Assembly (NCBI GenBank): GCA_046765875.1
Contig: JBKPSJ010000338.1
Coordinates: 1-8,803, forward strand
Direction of reading: 5' to 3'
DNA: 8,803 nucleotides
DNA from: DASRHY01 sp046765875
GTDB taxonomy: Bacteria; Actinomycetota; Actinomycetes; Propionibacteriales; Kribbellaceae
The first letter of the stretch is position 1; each line of letters opens with the position of its first letter. The notes beneath the pieces are model-generated. The model did not search any database and had not been told where the DNA came from. It saw only the letters and a list, made by a program, of their open reading frames with translations. The position numbers and the translations under genes were made by a program. Below are positions 1 through 5,945 of the stretch, piece after piece.

Positions 1-515
1 TGCGGTTGTTCCGCGAGCAGGGGTACGCCGAGACCACGGTGGACCAGATCGCGGCGGCGGCCGACGTGTCGCCGGCGACCTTCTTCCGTTACTTCCCGAC
101 CAAGGAGGACACCGTCCTCTACGACGCGATGGACCTGATGATGATCGAGGTGTTCCGAAAACAGCCGCCAGGGCTGACACCGATGCAGGCGCTGCGGAAC
201 ACGATGCGGCTCGGGCTCAGCGAGCTCACCGAGGATCAACTCGAGGTCGAGCGTGAGCGGATGCGGCTGTTCGAGTCGACGCCGGAACTGCGTCCGCGCG
301 TCATGGAGAACTACTACAACACCATCAACATGCTCGCCGGGCTGGCGGCTGAACGTACCGGCCGCGAGCCCGGCGACCTGGCCGTGCGGGTCTGGGCCGG
401 CGCGATCGTCGGGGTGGTGATGGCCGCGTACGTCCATACCGGCGAGAAGCTGGAGGACGCGTTCGTCTATATCGACGACGCGCTGGCACTTCTGGAAGCA
501 GGATTGCCCTTGTAG
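1..515 (+). CDS. TetR/AcrR-family transcriptional regulator, 5' end outside the window
   Basis: The reading frame is already open at base 3 (codons for R-L-F-R-E-Q-G-Y), so the true start lies upstream; the TTG at base 6 is not a credible start because it falls inside helix 1. The visible part carries a nearly complete TetR DNA-binding domain: helix 2 TTVDQIAAAADV, then the recognition helix and its characteristic tail SPATFFRYFPTKEDTV. The following roughly 120 residues are the variable ligand-binding and dimerisation domain, with VWAGAIVGVVMAA near the C-terminus resembling the last helices of many TetR proteins. Family members usually repress efflux or metabolic genes and release DNA on binding a small ligand; the ligand here cannot be read. 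The TAG stop lies one base from the stop of the convergent MarR-type gene. It may control the neighbouring exporter, but that is inference. Confidence 0.92.
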   Translation, partial: RLFREQGYAETTVDQIAAAADVSPATFFRYFPTKEDTVLYDAMDLMMIEVFRKQPPGLTPMQALRNTMRLGLSELTEDQLEVERERMRLFESTPELRPRVMENYYNTINMLAGLAAERTGREPGDLAVRVWAGAIVGVVMAAYVHTGEKLEDAFVYIDDALALLEAGLPL

Positions 516-516
516 A

Positions 517-1014
517 TCAGTCCTCCAGGTGCAGGGTGAGCTTGTGCTCGTTCCAGCGCTTGACCATGCCCTCCATCTCATCGAGCATGAACTCGGCGAA
601 GGCAAGGTTCATCTTGACCCGCCGGCCCGCGGGGGTGTCGGGGCCGACCGCATTGAGGCCCTCGCGCAGTTGGGCGGACCAGCGGGCGACCAGTGGGGTC
701 CGGTTGACGGTCGACTCCATCAGCGCGTCGTCGTGCACGACGTACACGTCGCGGCGGCTGCCCGGCTCGCGCTCGCGGCTGGCCAGGAAGTTCTGGGTCA
801 GGAAGCGCACCCCGCCCGAGATCGCCGCCGGACTCGAGTGCAGGACCTCGGCCAGCTCGGCCGCGGTCAGCCGGCCGCGCTCGCTGGCCAGCAACGCGAC
901 GAAGATCCGCGCCGGCATCCGCGGGAAACCGGACTCCGTCAGCACGGCGGCGTACCGTTCGATGAAGGCCTTCACGGCCTCCTCGTCGCGGGCTCCCTGT
1001 CGCGTCATCGACAC
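517..1014 (-). CDS. MarR/GbsR-type winged-helix transcriptional regulator
   Basis: This 165-residue protein has the layout of GbsR/MarR-like regulators: an N-terminal helix (residues 10-28), a winged helix at about 33-95 in which LTAAELAEVLHSS and PAAISGGVRFLTQ form the helix-turn-helix, a wing rich in R and E (SREREPGSRRDVYVV), and a C-terminal helical dimerisation part. The GTG at 1014 is preferred because a G-rich ribosome-binding site (GGGGGGGAG in the sense strand) lies about 5 bases upstream; the ATG at 1008 is an alternative two codons later. The gene is divergent from the ABC exporter operon across a 105-bp gap containing two inverted repeats. In actinobacteria this arrangement is common, with the regulator repressing the exporter and itself. 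The inducer is unknown. Family assignment is firm; the target is inferred from position. Confidence 0.87.
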   Translation of the reverse strand: MSMTRQGARDEEAVKAFIERYAAVLTESGFPRMPARIFVALLASERGRLTAAELAEVLHSSPAAISGGVRFLTQNFLASREREPGSRRDVYVVHDDALMESTVNRTPLVARWSAQLREGLNAVGPDTPAGRRVKMNLAFAEFMLDEMEGMVKRWNEHKLTLHLED

Positions 1015-1039
1015 ATCATCTCCCCCCCGTCACGGCTGT

Positions 1040-1060
1040 CCCGGTCAGCTACTGACCGGG
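1040..1060. promoter_or_regulatory. perfect 21-bp inverted repeat, candidate operator
   Basis: The arms CCCGGTCAG and CTGACCGGG are perfect reverse complements separated by CTA. The site lies between the divergent MarR-type gene and the ABC operon, nearer the regulator, about where the regulator's transcription start should be. Size and symmetry fit a dimeric MarR or TetR operator. Alternatively it could fold as a hairpin in the regulator's 5' leader. Symmetry is seen directly; binding is inferred. Confidence 0.6.
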
Positions 1061-1061
1061 T

Positions 1062-1091
1062 GTGTAAGAGGTGTGTTAGGAAAATTCACAA
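1062..1091 (-). promoter_or_regulatory. candidate promoter of the MarR/GbsR-type gene
   Basis: On the minus strand TTGTGA (bases 1091-1086) and TTACAC (bases 1067-1062) are separated by 18 bp and point toward the regulator gene. A start about 7 bases further would lie inside the 21-bp inverted repeat, as expected for autoregulation. The -10 match is modest, so this is tentative. The -35 overlaps that of the opposing promoter. Confidence 0.3.
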
Positions 1092-1113
1092 ACTTCTGAA
1101 TGAAGTGTAGCTT
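1085..1113 (+). promoter_or_regulatory. promoter of the ABC exporter operon, probably giving a leaderless mRNA
   Basis: TTCACA at 1085-1090 and TAGCTT at 1108-1113 have exactly 17 bp between them. The A of the ATG start codon at 1120 lies 7 bases after the -10 box, where transcription should begin. No ribosome-binding site stands at a usable distance before that ATG. Together these indicate a leaderless transcript, common in actinobacteria. The box matches are seen; the start point is inferred. Confidence 0.6.
1092..1106. promoter_or_regulatory. inverted repeat between the -35 and -10 boxes, candidate operator
   Basis: ACTTC (1092-1096) and GAAGT (1102-1106) are complementary arms around a 5-bp spacer. 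A second overlapping pair, ATTCA (1084-1088) and TGAAT (1097-1101), is also symmetric. The site fills the spacer of the predicted exporter promoter, so a protein bound here would block RNA polymerase. Its sequence differs from the 21-bp repeat at 1040-1060, so two different regulators may act in this gap. Confidence 0.45.
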
Positions 1114-1119
1114 GTAAAT

Positions 1120-2049
1120 ATGACTGACGCTATCTCGGTCTCCGGACTGCACAAGTCGTTCGGTAAGACCCACGCACTCGACGGACTCGATCTATCGGTC
1201 GCGACCGGCGAGGTCCACGGTTTCCTCGGCCCGAACGGTGCCGGGAAGTCCACGACCATCCGGGTGCTGCTCGGCCTGCTGCGGGCCGACGCCGGCGAGG
1301 TCTCGCTGCTCGGCGGCGACCCGTGGAAGGACGCGGTCGCCCTGCATCGCAGGCTGGCCTATGTACCCGGCGACGTGAACCTGTGGCCGAACCTGTCCGG
1401 CGGCGAGGTCATCGATCTGCTCGGCCGGCTGCGCGGAGGCATCGACGAGAAGAGGCGGGCGAGCCTGCTGGAGCGGTTCGACCTCGACCCGACCAAGAAG
1501 GGCCGCACGTACTCCAAGGGCAACCGGCAGAAGGTCGCGCTGGTCGCCGCGCTGGCCTCCGACGTCGAGTTGCTCATCCTCGACGAACCGACCTCGGGTC
1601 TCGACCCATTGATGGAGGATGTGTTCCGGCAGTTCATCGAGGAGGAGCGCGACCACGACCGCACCGTGCTGCTGTCGAGCCACATCCTGTCCGAGGTCGA
1701 GGCGCTGTGCGACCGGGTCAGCATCATCCGGCAGGGCAAGGTGGTCGAGTCCGGCACGCTCGGCGAGATGCGCCACTTGACCCGCACGTCGATCCAGGCC
1801 GAGCTGGACACGGTGCCCGAGAAGTTGCGCGGGATGGCCGGCGTACACGACCTCGACATCCAGGGGCACCGCGTGCACTGCGAGGTCGACACCGCCAGGC
1901 TCGGCGAGGTGCTGGCCGTGCTCACCTCGGCCGGCGTACGCAGCCTGATCAGCCAGCCGCCGACGCTGGAGGAGCTGTTCCTGCGGCACTACCAGGACGA
2001 CCTCGAGACTCTGTCGCAGCCCGACTCGAAGACCGGGGTGACGGTCTGA
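1120..2049 (+). CDS. ABC-2 type exporter, ATP-binding subunit
   Basis: This 309-residue protein is the cytoplasmic ATPase of an exporter and would power the membrane subunit encoded next. Walker A is GPNGAGKST at 37-45, Walker B plus catalytic Glu is LLILDEPTSGLD at 151-162, and the switch histidine is H188 in SSHILSEVEAL. The signature is YSKGNRQK (131-138) rather than LSGGQ, and the usual Q-loop glutamine is not obvious in YVPGDVNLWPNL (81-92). I recall both variants from actinobacterial ATPases paired with COG3559 permeases, so they need not mean inactivity. Residues about 225-309 form the C-terminal extension typical of DrrA-like subunits. ATG 1120 is chosen because it fits the leaderless promoter. 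The TGA overlaps the ATG of the permease gene, indicating translational coupling. The substrate is unknown; hydrophobic drugs or antibiotics are typical for the group. Confidence 0.93.
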   Translation: MTDAISVSGLHKSFGKTHALDGLDLSVATGEVHGFLGPNGAGKSTTIRVLLGLLRADAGEVSLLGGDPWKDAVALHRRLAYVPGDVNLWPNLSGGEVIDLLGRLRGGIDEKRRASLLERFDLDPTKKGRTYSKGNRQKVALVAALASDVELLILDEPTSGLDPLMEDVFRQFIEEERDHDRTVLLSSHILSEVEALCDRVSIIRQGKVVESGTLGEMRHLTRTSIQAELDTVPEKLRGMAGVHDLDIQGHRVHCEVDTARLGEVLAVLTSAGVRSLISQPPTLEELFLRHYQDDLETLSQPDSKTGVTV

Positions 2050-3644
2050 TGCGTACTGCGCTCGCGGGGACCGCGACGCTGGTCCGGCTCGCGCTGCGGC
2101 GCGACCGGATCGTGCTGCCGGTCTGGACCGCGATCTTCGTCCTGCTCGCGGTCTTCTCAGCGTCGGCGTCGGTGGACCTGTTCCCCGACGAGGCGTCAAG
2201 GGTCAGGGCGGCCGAGGCGATCAACAACTCGCCCGCGCTGATCGCGCTGTACGGACGCGTGTACGACGTGACCTCGCTGGGTGAGGTGTCGCTGATCAAG
2301 ATGAAGGGCCTGTACGCGCTGTTCCTGGCCGTGCTCGCCTTCTTCACACTGGTCCGGCACACCCGCTCCGACGAGGAGGCCGGCAGGCTCGAACTGGTCA
2401 GCGCCGGAGTCGTCGGCCGGTACGCGGCGCTCACCGCGGCGTTGATCGTGACCTGCGGTACGGGCTTTGTGATCGGCGGACTGACCGGGCTCGGAATTCA
2501 TGCGGTCGGCCTGCCCTGGGAGGGTTCGATCCTGTTCGGGCTCGGCTGGTTCGCGGTCGCCTGCTCGGCCGCAGCCATCGCGGCCGTCGCCGCCCAGGTG
2601 ACCGAGAGCGCACGGGCCGCCAACGGTATCGCCGCGACGGTCCTCGCGGTCTCGTACGTGCTGCGCGCCGTCGGCGACACCTCCGGCCCGTCCTGGCTGA
2701 GCTGGTTCTCACCGCTGGGCTGGGCGCTGCACTTGCGCCCGTTCGCCGGCAACTTGTGGTGGGTGTTCGCGGTCTTCGCAGGGTTCGTCGTCGTAGCCGT
2801 GGCTGTGGCGTATGTGTTGATCGCGCACCGCGACTACGGTGCGGGCCTGATCCGGCCGCGGCCCGGTCCGGCCGAGGCAGCCGGCTGGCTGCGCAGCCCG
2901 CTGGCCCTGGCGTGGCGGCTGCAGCGCGGCTCCCTGCTGGCCTGGACGGTCGGCTTCCTGCTGGGTGGCCTGATCATCGGCAATATCGCGGCGGACATCG
3001 GGAGCATCATGGACAGCCAGAACGCCAGGGACATCATCACCAAGATGGGTGGCGTCTCCGGTCTGACCGACGCGTTCCTCGCCGCCGAGCTCGGACTGCT
3101 CGCCGTGATCGCCTCGGCGTACGGCGTCCAGGCGGCGCTCCGGCTGCGGTCGGAGGAGACCTCGGGGCGGGTCGAGCCGATCTTGGCGACGTCGGTCTCG
3201 CGGCCATCCTGGGCACTGAGTCATCTGGTGATAGCGCTGCTCGGCTCGGCGCTGCTGACGGTGGCGGCGGGTGTCGGTGCCGGTGTGGCGCACGGGACGA
3301 AGACGGGCGACTTGGCGCATTCGTTCGGCCGGGTGTTCGGCGCCGCCTTGGTGCAGATCCCGGCGATCTGGGTGCTCGTCGGAATCGTGGCCCTGTTGTT
3401 CGGGGTGGTGCCGCGGTGGAGCCCGTTCGCGTGGGTGCTGCTGGTGGGGTTCCTGCTGCTCGGCGAGTTCGGGTCTCTATTTGAACTTAACCAGCGGGTG
3501 ATGGATATTTCACCCTATGCGCACGTACCGAAGCTGCCGGGTGGTCAGATGACCGTGATGCCGCTGGTATGGCTGGCGGTGATCGCGCTGGTGCTGACGG
3601 CGGCCGGTGTGGCGGGCTTCCGGCGACGGGACATCACCACGTAG
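2049..3644 (+). CDS. ABC-2 type exporter permease (COG3559-like putative antibiotic exporter)
   Basis: The start ATG shares one base with the ATPase stop (TGATG), and the frame runs 531 residues. The open frame extends far upstream inside the ATPase gene, but that part is a shadow. Hydrophobic segments occur near 21-41, 89-103, 125-152, 160-182, 193-207, 237-259, 296-316, 343-362, 388-413, 431-453, 458-473 and 502-524, consistent with about twelve helices. The protein is an internal duplication. RSDEEAGRLELVSAG (106-120) in the first half matches RSEETSGRVEPILAT (367-381) in the second, and SPLGW (221-225) matches SPYAH (488-492) before the last helices of each half. It is thus two fused ABC-2 units forming a full transmembrane domain, presumably with two ATPase subunits. 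The family is annotated as exporter of polyketide-like antibiotics; the actual substrate cannot be told. Confidence 0.9.
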   Translation: MRTALAGTATLVRLALRRDRIVLPVWTAIFVLLAVFSASASVDLFPDEASRVRAAEAINNSPALIALYGRVYDVTSLGEVSLIKMKGLYALFLAVLAFFTLVRHTRSDEEAGRLELVSAGVVGRYAALTAALIVTCGTGFVIGGLTGLGIHAVGLPWEGSILFGLGWFAVACSAAAIAAVAAQVTESARAANGIAATVLAVSYVLRAVGDTSGPSWLSWFSPLGWALHLRPFAGNLWWVFAVFAGFVVVAVAVAYVLIAHRDYGAGLIRPRPGPAEAAGWLRSPLALAWRLQRGSLLAWTVGFLLGGLIIGNIAADIGSIMDSQNARDIITKMGGVSGLTDAFLAAELGLLAVIASAYGVQAALRLRSEETSGRVEPILATSVSRPSWALSHLVIALLGSALLTVAAGVGAGVAHGTKTGDLAHSFGRVFGAALVQIPAIWVLVGIVALLFGVVPRWSPFAWVLLVGFLLLGEFGSLFELNQRVMDISPYAHVPKLPGGQMTVMPLVWLAVIALVLTAAGVAGFRRRDITT

Positions 3645-3668
3645 CCGGCCCCTGGGCAGGGAGGGTTG

Positions 3669-3703
3669 CGTCCGGAGGAATCCCCTGAGGATTCCTCCGG
3701 ACG
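3669..3703 (+). terminator. intrinsic-type terminator of the exporter operon
   Basis: Bases 3669-3683 and 3689-3703 are perfect complements over 15 bp, with loop CCTGA. The hairpin begins 25 bases after the permease stop. The following bases (TTCTCCTGCCCCTG) are only mildly T-rich, which is usual in high-GC actinobacteria. The next gene downstream begins 272 bases later, so it probably has its own promoter. Confidence 0.8.
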
Positions 3704-3772
3704 TTCTCCTGCCCCTGCGGCGTTCGAGCATCGGCGGCTAGTGCTACGTCGGCTCGGCGGCCCGTCGGCGGC

Positions 3773-3831
3773 GCGGCTTGGGCCCGGCGGCTTGGGGCCC
3801 GGCGGCGGCTTGAGGGCTTGGGGCTGGGGGG
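3773..3831. repeat. G-rich imperfect tandem repeat upstream of the sigma factor gene
   Basis: Three imperfect copies of a GCGGCTTGGGGCCCG-like unit start at 3773, 3787 and 3805. They are followed by further G runs (GGG 3814-3816, GGGG 3820-3823, GGGGGG 3826-3831). The plus strand therefore carries five runs of at least three G within about 50 bases, enough for an irregular G-quadruplex. The whole 3704-3975 gap shows no convincing gene. Confidence 0.5.
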
Positions 3832-3894
3832 CTCTGCGGTTGTGGCGGCTGTGGATGACGCCGTCCGAAGGGTCGAAGACCAGCGCTAACAGGG

Positions 3895-3903
3895 TTATCC
3901 ACG
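3895..3903 (+). promoter_or_regulatory. DnaA-box-like nonamer upstream of the sigma factor gene
   Basis: TTATCCACG differs from the strong consensus TTATCCACA only at the last base. It lies 72 bases upstream of the sigma factor start codon. Another loosely similar sequence (CTGTGGATG, inverse orientation) starts at 3849. Two loose matches do not make an origin. A role for DnaA as a transcription regulator here is possible but may be chance. Confidence 0.25.
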
Positions 3904-3975
3904 GTCAGCGAACTGCTCGCCCCCAAGGCAGGCGAATCGCGGCACGATCCCCAGCGAGGAAAGGGGATTGAGGCG

Positions 3976-4872
3976 ATGACCGTGCTCACCGACTGCGAGG
4001 CGGCGGACCGCGCGACGCTGCGGCAGTACCTGCGCGAGGTCCGCGCGCGGGCATTGCTCGACAGCGCGAAGGTCGCCGAGCTGGGGCGTTGGATAGAGGC
4101 CGGTGTGCTGGCAGCCGAGCGGCTCGAGCACGGCGATGAGCCGGCAGGCGATCTGGCCGAACTGGTAGCGATCGGAAGGGAGGCAAGACAGCGACTCATC
4201 GAGTGCAACCTGAGGTTGGTCGTGTCGATAGCACGGCGGTACGCGGGCAAGGGTGTGCCGCTGCTTGACCTGGTTCAGGAGGGCAATCTCGGATTGATCC
4301 GCGCCGTCGAGGGGTTCGACTACACCCGCGGACACCGTTTCTCGACGTACGCCGTCTGGTGGATCCGCCAGGCGGTCGGAAGGGCGGTCGCTGAGAAGGC
4401 GCGGCTGGTAAGGATGCCCGAGCAGGCGTGGCGGGACGCCAGCCGGGTCACGACGGCGCAGAACGATCTCGTCCAGCAGTTGGGCCGCGAGCCGACCGTT
4501 GACGAGCTCGGCGCTGCGGCGTCCTTGAGCGATCGTCGGGTACGTCGTGCGTTGGAGTGGCGGCTGATACCCGATTCGCTCGATACCGCGGCCGCGGACG
4601 ACACACCGGATCCCGCGGCGGCCGAGTTGGTCGTACTGACCGCTGCACTGAGGCGCGATCTCGGCCATCAGCTGGCGTTCCTCGACGACGATCAGCGAGC
4701 CGTCCTCGTGCTCCGGTACGGGTTCGGCACCGCTCACAACGGTGGCTCATCGATTGCTGAGGTGGCGAAGGCGCTCGGACTGACGGAGTCCGAGGTCCGC
4801 GGGCTCGAGTCCACAGCGCTGGCCGACCTGCGCAAACGCTGTCGGCAGGGGATGAAGGAGTACGCGGCATGA
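3976..4872 (+). CDS. sigma-70 family RNA polymerase sigma factor (group 2-like) with altered region 4.2
   Basis: This 298-residue protein directs RNA polymerase to promoters. Region 1.2 is about 12-48 (RQYLREVRARALLDSAKVAE), regions 2.1-2.4 about 70-140, region 3 about 141-195 and region 4 about 220-290; region 1.1 is absent. Region 2 is close to primary sigmas: LLDLVQEGNLGLIRAVEGFD, then FSTYAVWWIRQAVGR, which keeps the tryptophan pair and the glutamine that reads the -10 box. In region 4.2, LGLTESEVRGLEST stands where primary sigmas have a G-V-T-R-E-R-I-R-Q-I-E stretch. The -35-contacting R, E and Q of that helix are thus replaced by E, S and G. ATG 3976 follows a purine-rich site (GAGGAAAGGGG, 3957-3967) at 8 bases. 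No anti-sigma gene is visible nearby. Its regulon and inducing signal are unknown. Confidence 0.9.
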   Translation: MTVLTDCEAADRATLRQYLREVRARALLDSAKVAELGRWIEAGVLAAERLEHGDEPAGDLAELVAIGREARQRLIECNLRLVVSIARRYAGKGVPLLDLVQEGNLGLIRAVEGFDYTRGHRFSTYAVWWIRQAVGRAVAEKARLVRMPEQAWRDASRVTTAQNDLVQQLGREPTVDELGAAASLSDRRVRRALEWRLIPDSLDTAAADDTPDPAAAELVVLTAALRRDLGHQLAFLDDDQRAVLVLRYGFGTAHNGGSSIAEVAKALGLTESEVRGLESTALADLRKRCRQGMKEYAA

Positions 4873-4892
4873 GCGACTGAGAAGATGGGCCG

Positions 4893-5429
4893 GTGGTGAG
4901 ACTGCGCCGTGCGATGTGGCCGTCCGAGCTGGCCGATCGGGTACGGGCGGCGGCGACGGCGGACGGGATGAGCGGTGACGACGTGCTGGCCGCGATCGAG
5001 GCCTCAGACGGCTGGGCTGCCGGGAGCAGGTCGGCCGTCTATCTGCCGACCAACGGCCATGCGGTGCGCCGAGTGCCGTGGGAGCAGGTCGAACGAGCGG
5101 AGTGGAACGCCGACAGGTCCACATTCCACCTTTGGGAGACCGCACCGTTCGGTACACCGATGCGTCGTACCGACCTCGTCGTCGAGAACCCTGGGCGGTT
5201 TGGTCAGCTGGTCCGCGAGCGGATCAACGCAAGCGTCCTCGTTCAGCGGCATGTACCGCTCGCCGGCAAACGCGGCGTCCGCGTCGTCGGCCGCCGTAGC
5301 CCGGCCGCGGCCGAGCCAGATGTGACGTGGAGCCTGGTGCTCGACAACGGTCTCGACCCCGATCAGCCGGGCCTCCTGGACCGCGCCGAGGAGGCGTTGC
5401 GGCAGGTCAGGGACGAGTTCGGGATGTAG
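4893..5429 (+). CDS. conserved-looking protein of unknown function between sigma factor and tRNA-Asn
   Basis: I do not recognise a named family. The 178-residue soluble protein begins with a basic segment (VRLRRAMWPSELADRVRAAA). A predicted alternating middle follows (AVYLPTNGHAVRRVPWEQVERAEWN), resembling the start of a small beta-rich PH-like fold in which a cell-surface-like or membrane-lipid surface is set by W and R residues. The end is an acidic helix (LLDRAEEALRQVRDEFGM). There is no signal peptide or membrane helix. GTG 4893 is chosen because a weak ribosome-binding site (GAGAAG) stands 8 bases upstream and GTG 4896 is only one codon later. It starts 20 bases after the sigma factor stop, so the two may be co-transcribed. 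Codon use is typical of the local chromosome, so the gene is probably real. PH-like is only an impression from the pattern. Confidence 0.8.
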   Translation: MVRLRRAMWPSELADRVRAAATADGMSGDDVLAAIEASDGWAAGSRSAVYLPTNGHAVRRVPWEQVERAEWNADRSTFHLWETAPFGTPMRRTDLVVENPGRFGQLVRERINASVLVQRHVPLAGKRGVRVVGRRSPAAAEPDVTWSLVLDNGLDPDQPGLLDRAEEALRQVRDEFGM

Positions 5430-5441
5430 GCCGACGCCTGT

Positions 5442-5453
5442 CCGGTATACCGG
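5442..5453. repeat. perfect 12-bp palindrome upstream of tRNA-Asn
   Basis: CCGGTATACCGG reads identically on both strands and lies 12 bases after the preceding stop codon. It directly abuts the putative tRNA promoter. It is too short and lacks a T tract, so it is not a convincing terminator; a protein-binding site is possible. Confidence 0.4.
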
Positions 5454-5483
5454 TTAGGAGGACCGCGACTGGCCTGTTAACCT
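5454..5483 (+). promoter_or_regulatory. candidate tRNA-Asn promoter
   Basis: TTAGGA (5454-5459) and TAACCT (5478-5483) are spaced by 18 bp and end 39 bases before the mature tRNA. The -35 is a weak match. A hairpin with arms CGGGCCT (5488-5494) and AGGCCCG (5504-5510) follows in the presumed 5' leader, which RNase P would remove. Confidence 0.35.
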
Positions 5484-5522
5484 ATTCCGGGCCTCGGGCG
5501 ACCAGGCCCGATCGCACTACTT

Positions 5523-5595
5523 TCCCCCGTAGCTCAATTGGCAGAGCGTCCGGCTGTTAACCGGCAGGTTACTGGTTCGAGTCCAGTCGGGGGAG
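5523..5595 (+). tRNA. tRNA-Asn, anticodon GTT
   Basis: A full cloverleaf is visible: acceptor TCCCCCG pairs with CGGGGGA (5588-5594), D stem GCTC/GAGC, anticodon loop CTGTTAA at 5554-5560 with GTT at 5556-5558, T stem ACTGG/CCAGT with loop TTCGAGT, and discriminator G at 5595. The CCA end is not encoded (CCC follows). At the top of the anticodon stem the pair 27-43 is T-C (T5549 with C5565), where a canonical pair would be expected; the other four pairs are intact. Confidence 0.96.
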
Positions 5596-5945
5596 CCCAT
5601 CATCCGGCCCGGGCGCGTTCCACGAGTCCGCGTCCGCCGTGTGAGCACTCCTGGTGACGGCTAACCGATATCGCCCCAGCCGCCACGGCGGACACAGCCT
5701 GACCATCTCGTGGCCCGAGCGTGGCGCGGTAGCACTCCGAGCCGGATCGTCGCGCCGACGCGGCGCGGTCATTCAGCGATCTGTAACTGCACGACTTCGG
5801 CGCCGCTGTCAGACAGCATCCGTCCAAGCGCTGCGGTCCCCGATGATCGCGGCCAGCCGGAGGCTGTTACGAAAGACGATCGCTCGACTCACAGAGTCGG
5901 GATCTGCTCGCGCGGTGATCTGGTTCTCCGCTCGAGAACCCGGTA
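5596..5945. other. 350-bp gap without a supported gene
   Basis: Several short open frames cross this stretch on both strands. None has a credible ribosome-binding site, a recognisable motif or the regular third-position GC pattern of the neighbours. The minus-strand reading at the left end is the antisense of tRNA-Asn. No terminator, repeat or RNA gene stands out. Confidence 0.6.

Noticed and set aside
529..1110. Two plus-strand open frames of almost 190 codons opposite the MarR-type gene
   Set aside because: They are antisense of a recognised winged-helix gene, with no domain or start signal.
1323..2048. Long plus-strand open frame in front of the permease start, continuous with it
   Set aside because: It overlaps the ATPase gene completely, its residues are R, G and A rich, and the permease ATG at 2049 fits translational coupling. 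It is a shadow, not a long N-terminal domain.
3773..3831. CRISPR-like or satellite repeat
   Set aside because: Copies are short, adjacent, irregular and without spacers, so it is a G-rich low-complexity tract rather than an array.
5569..5772. Minus-strand open frame whose C-terminus reads LPRLDSNQ
   Set aside because: This ending is the antisense translation of the tRNA-Asn T arm and 3' end, a frequent false call next to tRNA genes.
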